Shown here piece by piece: positions 47,718-58,556 of a DNA stretch of 64,000 nucleotides (positions are counted from its first letter, which is position 1; each line of letters starts with the position of its first letter). The notes beneath the pieces are model-generated. The model ran no database searches and had not been told where the DNA came from. It saw nothing but the letters and a program-made list of their open reading frames with translations. A program made the position numbers and the translations under genes. Origin of the DNA: Buddleja alternifolia (Eukaryota > Streptophyta > Magnoliopsida > Lamiales > Scrophulariaceae); contig CM033402.1 in the NCBI GenBank assembly GCA_019426215.1, positions 7,379,246 to 7,443,245 on the forward strand. Direction: 5' to 3'.

Positions 47718-48537
47718 TCTCAAACTCCTCTCTTTCTAGCGAAACGCCTTTTAAAGACAAACTCGTGAGGCTCCGACCAAAGCAGAAAATACATTTTGTA
47801 AGGGCGTCCGGTGTGCGAGAAGACCACATCACTTACTAACTAAGCCAACATATATTGACCTTAATTTATAATATATTTAGTTCAGTAAAAACTAGAACTA
47901 ATTTATGATGTATTGTATGATTGGAATAATCAAATTAAACAATATCTCAAAGTAAACTTTTAACGACAAGAACATTTTAAATTACATAGTTTGGGATAGA
48001 CGGAAATGTCCTAGTCATGGCATGATGTGCCCATTTCTATATACCTAAATTAAAAACAAACAATTAATTCGCAAATAAGACAAATTTTGTACGAGTATTA
48101 TATTAAGCCATCAAATATACGTGTAACATGCAACACCGTCCATAGATGCAACATATAGATGTAGGCCCATACCTCAGGTAGAATGGGACAGTATCTTTTA
48201 TATATATATATGTATATATATATAATTACAATGGGACATTAAATATTAATAATAAAGGTGTTCTATTTTGATCAAAACTCTTCTCACGCATTATTGCCTA
48301 TTGGAAAACAACTAATTTTTATTTTTTAGATATAAAAAATTCGAGCATACAACTAGTTCACAGATTGATCAAAACAAAAAGAATATGTATATGTGTTACA
48401 GATGTACTACTGCTGTAAATGTCTATATCTATAGACGCAAATAGACAGGGACACACTTACCTAACATGACAGTTACACAGAGTCATACACACTGCTGTGT
48501 GTGAAATTTCGTCACAGCATCGTTTACGCCGTAACGT

Positions 48538-49544
48538 AGGAGAATTACAGATTTGGTCCCTCTACTTTGCTTCTAATATAATTTTGGTCCCCCATTTTTG
48601 GGACTTGACAAAAATGGTCCTAAAATGTTCTAATTATAAACATATTTAGTTTTTGCCATTAATTTTCCGTTCCAAACCTAACGGAATGGCCGTACATAAG
48701 TTCAGTTTGGGGGAATTCATCGTTTTTGGGGTTGAAATTATCAATTTGCGCAATTTACCTTCATTTTTGTTAAATTAGAGAGAAACTTTCATAATTAAGA
48801 TATATAAAAGTTGAAGATTTTCAAAAATTAGAGTTTTCTCAATTTAGATTTTACAAAACCTTTGAGAAAATTTGTGTTGGACTACGGTTCAAATTATGTG
48901 ATTTTGAGAGAATTTATTGAGACAGTTGGGCCTTGTCTTTTTATGTTTTTGAGTTAGAATCCTGAAAATTTTCTCGAAAAATGCATACTACAGAAATTCG
49001 TGTAAAAATAATATAATGTGATGTGTGTTTTGTTTGTTTATGATTCTAAAAATGGTTGAAATTTATAAAATGTGTCAAATCGAAAATAATTAATTGATAT
49101 GTGATAGGTTAAATATAAATTAAAAATTGTAAAATATGAAAGAGAAAGAGAAAAGTACTAGTGAAATGATTTATTGTGTGAAATGATTGATGTAGTGATA
49201 AATATGTATTTATATAGGGAAAAGAGAAAGTGAAATTGATAAAATGTGAATTTGGATGAAAATAGTTTGTAGTGTGGTTTTTTGGATTTTGTGATTAAGT
49301 TATAAAAATGGAAATAAAAAAAACAAACCAACACGGCCTTAGAAGTTTTGCTGAAATGATGAAATGAAGTGAGGTTTTAGCCCAATTTGAGCTCATTCTG
49401 TTAGTTTTTGGACGAAAAGTTAACGACATGGACTAAATTTGTTTAAAATCAGAACATTCTATTTAAATTTGTCAAGTCTAATAAATGAGGGACCAAAAAT
49501 GTTATAGTCGTAATGTTTGGTGACCAAGAATGTGAATTTTCCCA
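48538..49544. mobile_element. 1-kb TIR element just upstream of ALMT gene 2
   Basis: Left AGGAGAATTACAGATTTGGT, then TTTTGGTCCCCCATTTTTGG and GACTTGACAAA. Right, reverse-complemented, TGGGAAAATTCACATTCTTG, then TTTTGGTCCCTCATTTATTA and GACTTGACAAA. The TIRs are about 150 bp and imperfect. A second MITE is nested at about 48929-49338. The right end lies only 140 bp from the ATG of the downstream gene, so the element probably overlaps its proximal promoter. Confidence 0.7.
48929..49338. mobile_element. Nested MITE (Tourist-like) inside the 48.5-kb element
   Basis: Left GGCCTTGTCTTTTTATG and right, reverse-complemented, GGCCGTGTTGGTTTG are similar Tourist-style ends. TTG and TTA stand just outside and could be a decayed 3-bp duplication. 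No ORF. Confidence 0.5.
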
Positions 49545-49554
49545 CCCGTCCCAT

Positions 49555-49683
49555 AATGTACTTTATAAATACTCGTAAATAATTTGCATAGCATGCGAAT
49601 AATCTCTCAAACAAACAAAAAAAATATCCCTTGAAGCTCAACACAAAGTGAGGAGAAAAGAAAAGATACTTTTGATCGTAGAA
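49555..49683 (+). promoter_or_regulatory. Putative TATA box and leader of ALMT gene 2
   Basis: TTTATAAATACTCG at about 49561 is a good TATA box about 120 bp before the ATG at 49684 and only about 17 bp from the upstream TIR element. The sequence between has no competing ATG in a long frame. Confidence 0.45.
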
Positions 49684-52333
49684 ATGGCAACTGAAAATCA
49701 AGAAAATGAAAATGTTGGTTGGTTTAAGGGATTTATTCGAAAGATTATGAATGTGGTTATTAGTGTAGCAAAGGATACAAAGAAACTTGGAGAGGAAGAT
49801 CCAAGAAGAATTATTCACTCTTTTAAAGTGGGATTAGCTATCACATTAGTGTCTTTGTTCTACTACTTTGATTTCTTCTACGCTGGTTTTGGTGTCTCTG
49901 CCATGTGGGCTGTCATGACAGTCGTCGTTGTTTTCGAATTTTCTGTCGGTATGTCCTTTTTTACTATACAACATTAATTTTTTGACTATATACTGAAAAG
50001 TAACTAATATTGTGTGATTTTCAGGAGCAACCCTTGGGAAAGGGATCAATAGAGCGATTGCAACATTGTTGGGTGGTGCTTTAGGGGTCGGAGCTCATCG
50101 ATTAGCAAGTTTTACTGGGGAGAAAGTTGATGTTATTATGCTCGGACTATCTGTTTTCTTCATAGGTAAGTTCACGTACGAAACAGCACCTACCAATATT
50201 ATCGTCGATATTACAAACCATGATCTGTATGTATATATATGATCATGATTATTGTCTTATTTTTCGATATCTTCAATTTATTCTTGATATCTTGACCTTA
50301 TGTATTGAATTAGATCTTGATATTTTGACTTAATTATTAGGCCCGGATTATCAGTTTTCTTGATTGGTAATCAATTCATGGCAAAAATTTAAATCATTTC
50401 TTGTCCATTTATTATTGAATGAATAGAATTTTTTTTATTTATGTATGAGTGTTTGTTTGAATCTATATATATATGATCATGATCATTGCCTTATTTCTTA
50501 TATTGAAGGAGTTCTTGATTATATCTTGACGTTACGCATTGAATTAGTGATGTTTTGACTTAATTATGCTCGGATTATCACTTTTCTTGATAGGTAATTC
50601 ATTATAGCAAAAAATTAAATCACTTCGACTTCGTTTATTATTTGAAAAAGCAGTATAACAATTGATGTGATGGATATATTTTTTCCAATCTGTATATGAT
50701 CATGATTATTGTCCTTTTTTTTCGATATAATTGATTATATCGATCATCGCGGGTTGCATTGAATTAGTTCTTGATATCTTGATGTGATTGTGATGCAGCT
50801 TCTTCGGTGACATTTATTCGATTTTTCCCAAAGCTTAAAGCAAGATACGATTATGCGCTTCTGATATTTATCCTCACATTTTGCCTGATTTCTGTATCGG
50901 GCTATCGAAATGATGAGGTGTTAGAAATGGCACATAGAAGACTATCCACAATCCTTATTGGTGGCTCTGCTACAGTTTTCATTTGCATCTTCATTTGCCC
51001 AATCTGGGCTGGTAAAGATCTTCACAATCTCACTGCTAATAACATTGAAAAGCTCGCGATTTTCTTGCAAGGTATACGAATTTTGCAGCGTATATTAGTG
51101 ATGTTAATCTTTTGGCAGTATATATGTGATTGAATACTGATCTCTTTGCCTTTTTTTGATGATTTCTTCAGGTTTTGGACACGAATACTTTGAGACGACG
51201 AACGACAAAAACCAAGAGAACGTCAAAGCATCAATCGACGGATATAAAACTGTTCTTAACTCAAAAGGGACCGAAGAAGCCTTGGTGAGTTGTACAAGTT
51301 CAAGATTATTCTTAAGATTACAATTATTTCATCCATGGGTTAAAATTGATTGAATTTCTGCTTTTTGTAGGTAAATTTTGCGAAATGGGAGCCTCGACAT
51401 GGTAAATTTAGGTACCGGCATCCGTGGGATCAATACCTAAAGATTGGATCCCTCACAAGAGAATGTGCATACAGAATTGATGCCTTGAATGGCTACCTTA
51501 ACTCAGAAATGCAGGTACATTTGACCTCTAAGATCTTATTTATCAAGAAAGTCGATGAATCTAAAATGCGATGAAGCCAAAATTCTAAGTACCGGGGGTA
51601 AGATAGATGTAAGGGCAATTTGGCATGTGTAACACTTTATATCATTGGAATATAATCACCGTTTATCACCTCCCCTTTTTTTGGAACGACTTTATTGCTT
51701 CTTGCTATAATATATCATTTTTGATTTAGAATTCTAAGGGGATTCCAATTTAATTTTCATATAAATTTTGAAATTATACCAACTTGTAGGCGACTGCCCG
51801 ATTCACCCCTCTTAGTTCCACCTTTCTAGCTAAACATATTTTTCATGAACTTGTGCCTTGAGATCAATATTATACCGTGTAATCGCTTGTAAATGAGTTG
51901 TTTGTGTTGTTTTTCACAGACGTCGCCAGAAATCCGAACAAAGATTCAAGAATCATGCACAAAGATGAGCTCAGAATGTAGTCATGCTTTGAAGGAATTA
52001 GCACTAGGGATCAACACAATGACTTCTTCATTGCCAGCCGATCCTCATATCTTGAATGCAAAAACTGCTGCAAAGAAGCTCAAATCCTCACTCAAAACCG
52101 GGTTGTGGCCCGACACGGACCTTGTTGATATAATTCCCGCTGCAACGATTGCTTCAATGCTCATAGAAATAGTCTCCTACACGGTGAAGATTGCTGATTC
52201 TGTACATGAACTTGCTTCATTGTCAAAATTCAAGAGTCGGGACGAAGCTTCAAGGAACGAAAAATCCAAAGGAAAAGTGACAAGAACTCCTAGTATTGAA
52301 TCCCATAGTTTAAGTATTAATATAATTGAGTGA
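49684..52333 (+). CDS. ALMT: Aluminium-activated malate transporter family channel, copy 2 (six exons)
   Basis: Exons 49684-49948, 50025-50165, 50799-51071, 51172-51284, 51371-51514 and 51920-52333 join in frame through GT-AG introns to give 449 aa. Exons 2, 3 and 5 have exactly the lengths (141, 273, 144) of the copy-1 gene and all splice phases agree, so the two are duplicates. Motifs: [16 protein letters not shown] (residues 37-52), [18 protein letters not shown] (72-89), RLASFTGE in exon 2, [17 protein letters not shown] in exon 3, [13 protein letters not shown] after the sixth membrane segment, and the WEP motif (WEPRHG, from residue 270). Exon 6 is shorter than in copy 1 (138 against 154 codons) and the C-terminal tails differ completely. 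The product is a multipass anion channel; plasma-membrane or tonoplast location cannot be told from sequence. Introns are shorter than in copy 1. No disruption is seen. Confidence 0.93.
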
Positions 52334-52480
52334 TTAGCCTATGAAAAAAGCAGCCGCGATGAATTTGTTTAGGATAAGAGGTTTAGCACAGTACACTAAT
52401 ATACCTCGTGCCATGGAGAACCTCGACTCGATGATCTATATACTCATAGAACAATTGATGTGATATAGTATCTCTACTAG

Positions 52481-52563
52481 GTCTGTCATTGGGTGGGTAT
52501 TATCCAGACGAAGTACAATAGATATTTCCGTGCCTAGGTGATACCCACCCAATGACGTGTAGA
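52481..52563. repeat. Inverted repeat (potential hairpin) 150 bp after ALMT gene 2
   Basis: TCATTGGGTGGGTAT at 52486-52500 is perfectly complementary to ATACCCACCCAATGA at 52541-52555. GTCT and AGAC just outside could extend the stem. The loop is about 40 bases. If the transcript extends this far the stem would lie in its 3' untranslated region. It could also be a mobile-element footprint. Confidence 0.8.
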
Positions 52564-52969
52564 CTATGGTGCATGCAGTCTATTCTACATTGGAAAAGAT
52601 TGGACGGCCGGATGTTGTGATTTTCGTGACGAAAATTTGGTGGCCGTTGGATGGGGACGACGATGCAAGTATAGAGAATGTTTAGACATATATGTAAGCG
52701 ATTAAAGGATGTACATTGGGAGATGATTGGCTGAAACTCGTAAGCATCAGTGCTGGATAATTTTATCTTAAAGAGAAAGAGTCGAGCTCTTGTCTTGATC
52801 ATTTACCTATATGTCATTGTATCCTATTTTATTTCACTTTATGAAAGATGAAATTTATTTAGTTATGGAAATGTTAGCTAAGTGTGATATTTTGTTAAAA
52901 GTGAGCGGTTGTTTTATAATATGTTTACAAGATTCCCCTTAAAAAATAAGGATTCAATGATAACACAAT

Positions 52970-53830
52970 AAGGATTGCAAGGATAATTTGGGGAAAAAAT
53001 GTTTTTGCCCGCACATTAAAGAGGAACTAAGAATAACTACAAACGATCTCGTCATCTAATCCACTATTATGAAACATAGAAAAATTTATACTATAGTAAA
53101 TTTGAAACCAAGATCTCATAATTCAGGATCGGTTGAAATAGTGTTACTCGAGGAACTTATAATCAACAATTGGACTTGTAAATGCAATGGTGGGAACTAA
53201 TATTCCCTCAACATATAGTTATAGTCAGGTGCTTACAATCCCTAAATACACAAATCATTTGTAATAGTAGATTTGATCATGTGTGGTGGTGAATGGGTTC
53301 AAATCACTTTACATTCTATTGGGATCGAAATAATGAAGTCGTCCGTTAGATAATAATTATGATTCAATCTAAATATTTCGATGATTGCCATAAGGGTTGC
53401 AAGGATAATTTTGAGGGGGGAAAAAAGGTTTTTGCCCGCACCTTGAAGAGGATATAGGAATAACTAAAAACGATCTCTAGTCATCTAACCCACTATATTT
53501 ACGAAACATAGAAGAATTCATACTATAGTAGAATTTGAAACCAAGATCTAATAATTCGGGATCACAGTTTTCGTTGTTTGAACTATGCCTCCTTGAAATA
53601 GTGTTACTCGATGAACTTATTATCGACAGTTAGATTTTTTAAACGCAATGGTGGGAACTAATTTTCCCTTCATTTAGTCAGGTGTTTAAATCTCTAAATA
53701 CACAAATCATTTATAATAGTAGATTTGATCATGTGTAGTGGTGAATGAGTTCAAATCAATGTACATTCTGTTAGGATCGAAATAATGAGGTCGTGCAATA
53801 AATAATAATTTTGATTCAATTCAAATATTT
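52970..53830. repeat. Diverged tandem duplication, unit about 422 bp
   Basis: AAGGATTGCAAGGATAATTT at 52970 recurs as AAGGGTTGCAAGGATAATTT at 53392, and the copies stay collinear (TTTTTGCCCGCAC, GAAATAGTGTTACTCGA, GCAATGGTGGGAACTAAT, TAGTAGATTTGATCATGTGT). They differ by many substitutions and a 30-bp indel, so the event is old. No coding frame. Confidence 0.85.
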
Positions 53831-54005
53831 TTTGACGTGAAAATTGATATGCCGGTCATCTATTCCTCTACATTTTAATTTTGGTACATTATTATAATTA
53901 CCAAAAAGGGAAAACAAATTTGCAAACGAAAGTGAACTCGAATTCGCTATACAACTGTCTATATTTATGCGGCGGAAATTGCAAATGGCAACAATATGTC
54001 CCTTT

Positions 54006-54313
54006 TGTTATGAAATAACTCCAAATATTATAAAATATATACAAATATTCTAAAGTAGAGAGACTAGAGAATTAAGAGGAGAATTCTTTTTTTGATTTTT
54101 GGTGTGTCTTAACAATACAACTTCATGTCCTATTTATAGGCACAAAATAGTAGGTACAATTATTTCAAGAGTTGAGTGCATAATGGAAAAGATGGATTTA
54201 CAAGTAGTGGAAGAGCAATGATCATCCACTATAACATAAAGAGGAGGAGAAATGATCATCCATCATATCATGTAGTGAAGGATACATGGACATCCATATA
54301 ATTATTCATAACA
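54006..54313 (-). repeat. copia-2 3' LTR (left)
   Basis: 308 bp, TG...CA ended. The minus-strand purine tract (AAGGGGGAG) abuts it at 54314-54322, identifying it as the 3' LTR. It is about 98% identical to the right LTR. Confidence 0.93.
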
Positions 54314-54534
54314 CTCCCCCTTGAATGTCCATCACTTAAGAATATGCCTCGTTAAGACCTTACTAGGAAAAACCCTGTGGGATAAAAACCTAGTGAAGGA
54401 AAAAGAGTACATAATTCTTTCAATACGCAATCAGATGATGCCTCATTCAAAACCTTACCAGGAAAACCCAGTGGGAAAAACCTTGGTTAAGGGAAAAAGA
54501 GTGCAGCGCGTATTATCTCCCCCTCATGACAATA

Positions 54535-55990
54535 TCAGTCAAGATCTTTAAGTCTACGCACGCCAATATTGTAGACTAGTTTTTCAAATGTTGCTGTAGG
54601 AAGTGCCTTGGTGAACAAATCAACAAGATTATCTCTGGAACGGATTTGTTGAACATTGATATCACCATTCTTTTGAAGATCGTGAGTAAAAAAGAACTTT
54701 GGTGAAATATGCTTTGTTCTATCTCCTTTAATGTACCCTTCTTTCAATTGTGCGATACATGCGGAATTATCTTCATATAAGATCAAAATGATAAACCACA
54801 AGTCCCTTGAATGTGTTGAATCATGGATCTTAACCAAACACATTCTCGACTTGCCTCGTGAATAGCCAAGATTTCTGCATGATTAGATGATGTGGCCGAT
54901 ATAGTTTGTTTCATAGATCGCCATGAAATGGCTGTGCTACCACATGTAAATAAATAGCCCGTTTGTGAACGACCATTATGAGGATCAGACATATATCCAG
55001 CATCTGCATATCCAACCAATTCGGACTTGGGTACATTTGAATAAAACAAGCCCATATCGATTGTTCCTCTAAGGTAGCGGAGTACCTGTTTAACCCCATT
55101 CCAATGCCTTCGTGTAGGAGAAGAACTATATAGATTAACAGCGAATGCTATATCAGGTCGAGTGTGACAAACAAGATACATTAGTGCACCGATTGCACTT
55201 AGATATGGTACTTCAGGACCAAGTAGTTCTTCATCACTTTCTCGAGGTTGAAAATGATCTTTGTTCACATCTAGTGACCTTACGACCATCGGGGTGCTCA
55301 ATGGATGTGATTTATCCATATAGAATCGTTTTAGCACCTTTGACATATAAGCGTCTTGATATACAAAAATTCCATTATTTAAATATTCAATTCGCAACCC
55401 AAGGCAAAATTTTGTTCTTCCAAGATCTTTCATCTCAAATTCTTTATTTAAGCAATTAACAGTTTTTGAAATCTCTTCAGGAGTTCCAACGATATTTAAA
55501 TCTTCAACATAAACTGTAATTATAACAAACTCATTTCTAGATGAAAATACAAGGACAAATTTGATCATTCTTATATCCTTCCTTCAACAAATATTCACTG
55601 AGACGATTATACCACATTCGTCCAGATTGTTTCAGTCCATACAATGACTTACTTAATTTAATTGAATAATGTTCTCGAGAACTTGATTTATATGCTTCAG
55701 GCATATTAAATCCTTCAGGGATTTTCATATATATATCATTATCAAGCGAGCCATACAAATAGGCTGTAACAACATCCATTAGACGCAAATCAAGTTTTTC
55801 ATGCACTGCCAGACTTATTATATAACGAAAAGTAGTTGCATCCACCACAGGAGAATCAGTCTCCTCATAATCTATGTCAGGTCGTTGCGAAAACCCTTGG
55901 GCAACAAGACGTGCCTTATATCTTACAATTTCATTTTTCTCATTTCGTTTTCGCACAAATACCCATTTGTATCCTACTGGCTTTACATCT
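54535..55990 (-). pseudogene. copia-2 reverse transcriptase and RNase H
   Basis: These would copy element RNA to DNA. From 55990 the frame reads KPVGYKWVFVRKRNEKNEIV, ARLVAQGFSQRPDIDYEE, then RLMDVVTAYLYGSLDNDIYM and SLYGLKQSGRMWYNRLSEYL. A frame change near 55560 leads to the catalytic box, which reads YVEDLN rather than the usual YVDD: the first Asp of the pair is Glu. RNase H follows with GYADAGYMSDPHNGRSQTGY, SSNHAEILAIHEASRECVWL and, in a third frame from about 54843, EDNSACIAQLKEGYIKGDRT. The two frame changes and the altered active site make it inactive. Apart from these the sequence is well conserved. Confidence 0.9.
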
Positions 55991-56145
55991 TCAGGTGTAC
56001 GGACTACAGGTCCAAAACTTTTACATCTTCAGGTGTACGGACTATAGATCCAAAAACTTTTACATCTTCAGGTGTATGGACTACAGGTCCAAAAACTTTT
56101 ACATCTTCAGGTGTACGGACTACAGGTCCAAAAACTTTTCGTTGG
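55986..56145 (-). repeat. Fourfold 39-bp (13-codon) repeat inside copia-2 pol
   Basis: CATCTTCAGGTGTACGGACT or a near copy starts at 55986, 56024, 56063 and 56102, spaced 38, 39 and 39 bp. On the minus strand each 39-bp unit encodes a version of FGPVVRTPEDVKV, the linker just before KPVGYKWVF that other copia elements have once. The unit with 38-bp spacing has lost one base and shifts the frame, which is where the RT frame is cut. Confidence 0.9.
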
Positions 56146-56190
56146 TTCAAGCGAGTTTAACTCTGCCCTCATTGCGTCTTTCCATTTTGG

Positions 56191-57640
56191 CTAATCATTT
56201 CTTTGTCGACATTCATTAACAGACTTTGGTTCTTGATCCTCATTATCATTCATCATATTTAGCGCTACATTATATGCAAATTTATCATCAACGTTGACTT
56301 CATTTCGATTCCATCGTTTCCCGTTCATAACATAATCGATTGAGATCTCATTATTTTCACAATTTTCAGGTACCTGAGGTTCTTCTGGAACCGAAATATT
56401 AGTTGTGACTGGGGACTCTTTTGGAGTTATTTTATCCTCGATTAGACCATCTAAATTCTTAGCTCCTTTTCTTTTTCGAGGATGACTATCTTTGGAACCG
56501 ATAGGTCTACCACGTTTCAGGCGTGTAGTAGACTCATTACTTTGACCTTCAGGGACAACAATTCTTACTGGAGCATTAACAGCTGGTACATGTGACTTAA
56601 TCACCTTTTTTTTATGTCAGTAAATGCGTCTGGCAGTTGGTCAGCTAAACCTTGCAAGTGAATTATCTTTTGAACTTTCAGTTCACTTTGTTTTGTTCGA
56701 GGATCAAGATGAGATAAAGATAATTCATTCCAACTAATTTTCTTTTCCAGCTGCTTATTTTCTTCCCCTAATGTTGGAAAATCTGATTCATCAAAATGAC
56801 AATCAGCAAATCGAGCCGTAAATAAATCTCCAGTCAATGGCTCTAGATACTTTATTATCGATTGAGACTCGAATCCCATCTTAGTGCGTTGTGGTGGAGC
56901 AATTGGAACATATACCGCACATCCAAAAATTCTTAGATGGGATATTTGGTTCCTGACCAAAAACCAAGTGTAATGGGGAGAACTTATGATAACTTGTTGG
57001 CCTTATGTGAATAAGTGCTGCTGCATGCAAAATAGCATGTCCCCAAAAAGAAATAGGAAGTTTTGATCTCATAAGTAAAGGTCTTGCAATTAACTGCAGA
57101 CGCTTAATAAACGATTCTGCTAGACCGTTTTGTGTATGAACATGTGCTACAGGATGTTCAACATCAATTCCAATGGACATACAATAGTCATTGAACATTT
57201 TTGGAAGTAAATTCACTCGCATTATCAAGGCGTATCTTCTTAATTGGATAATCAAGAAAATGTGCTCGTATTCTAATCAATTGAGCAAGCAATCTCGCAA
57301 ACGCCAGGTTGCGAGTTGATAACAAAGATACATGTGACCATCTTGTTGATGCATCAATTAAAACCATAAAATATCTAAATGGTCCACACGACGGGTGTAT
57401 TGGTCCACAAATATCACCTTGAATACGTTCCAAAAACGTAAGAGATTCACTTCCTACTTTTGTTGTTGATGGTCGAATAATCAACTTTCCTTGTGAACAA
57501 GCAGCACATGAGAAATCCTTCGATTGAAGAATCTGCTGGCTCTTCAATGGATGACCACATGAATTCTCAATTATCTTTAGCATCATAATTGATCCGGGAT
57601 GGCCCAACCGGTCATGCCAAATAACAAACTTATTTTGATT
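56191..57640 (-). pseudogene. copia-2 integrase and linker region, frameshifted
   Basis: Integrase inserts the DNA copy into the genome. From 57640 come the GAG-pre-integrase H/C motif (LGHPGSIMMLKIIEN, CAACSQGKL) and the catalytic core: ERIQGDICGPIHPSCG (first Asp) and IKKIRLDNASEFTSKN (second Asp). A frame change at about 57200 leads to EHPVAHVHTQNGLAESFIKR (third acidic residue), another near 56900 leads to SHLRIFGCAVYVPIAPP, and a further shift near 56603 leads to the linker (RGRPIGSKDSHPRKRKGAKN). All catalytic acidic residues are present but lie in three frames. Confidence 0.87.
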
Positions 57641-57654
57641 CGCAAACTTCTGGT

Positions 57655-58089
57655 TTACGATAACATGTGTTTCAATAGTAGATTATGCGTGTAGTACAAA
57701 CCGGAGGAAAATGCAAGCAATTTTTCCAATATACATTTGTTACCAGATATTGTATTAGTAATGTAAAGATACTCAATATTGTCATCACTTGTTGTCTCAA
57801 TATGATATCCATTTCGGCGGATATCTTTGAAGCTTAGTAAATTTCTTTGAGATTTGGTAGAATATAATGCTTCATCAATATAAAATTGCGTTCCTCCGGG
57901 TAACAATATATTAGCTCTGCCGGAGCCTTCAATTAACTTTGTACTACCCGATATAGTACTAACATTGGCTTCTTGCATTACTAAATAAGAGAAATATTTT
58001 TTATTTTTGAGGATGGTGTGAGTTGTTGTACTATCAGCGAGATATATATTTTCATTATTGATATTGTTGCTGATCGAGTAAATACTCAT
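57655..58089 (-). pseudogene. copia-2 aspartic protease region
   Basis: A 144-codon frame carries the protease segment: IYLADSTTTHTILKNKKYF, where the active-site Asp (residue 19 of this frame) is followed by STT, a known variant of DSGA/DSAT in this group. It continues with GSGRANILLPGGTQFYIDEA and SFKDIRRNGYHIET. The protease would cleave the Gag-Pol product. It is separated from gag and integrase by frame breaks. The ATG at 58089 is internal. Confidence 0.82.
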
Positions 58090-58556
58090 TCTTTATTGAA
58101 ACATTAAAAAAAAATCAATATCAAACAATATTATTTAATATAAGAAACGATAATCTTATGAATAAATTCATTCTTAAAAAGAAAACAACATGCTTAAATA
58201 TTTATTTATAAAGTACTAGAATTAAAATTTAACAAATTTATTTTTGAACACTTCAATCTCCAATCAAGTGATCAATTTTTTCATTAGGATCATCAAAGAA
58301 ATCAACAACATCTAAATGAGTGTCATCAAAATCAGCCATGATCAGAATCGCCTTTTTCAAAAGCAAAATTTGTTTCTATTTTCTTTCTTTTACTTTTTAG
58401 CGATTCTTGGTAAAGGTCAACAAGATGTTTTGGTGTACGACAGGTACATGACCAATGACCTTTACTACCACAACGATAGCATAAATTTTTCACAAATTTG
58501 CTATTTTGGCCACTTTCATGTTTCTCTTCATTATTTTTCCACTTCTGGTGGAAAGA

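Larger units (their letters stand above)
52334..54005. other. 3' region of ALMT gene 2 with a hairpin and a 422-bp tandem duplication
   Basis: Probable 3' untranslated and intergenic DNA with no further gene. It holds a strong inverted repeat (52486-52500 with 52541-52555) and a diverged tandem duplication at about 52970-53830, listed separately. Confidence 0.5.

Noticed and set aside
55801..56219. Plus-strand frames with a repeated peptide
   Set aside because: The peptide repeat is the antisense reading of the 39-bp repeat in copia-2 pol; the pol reading is the real one.
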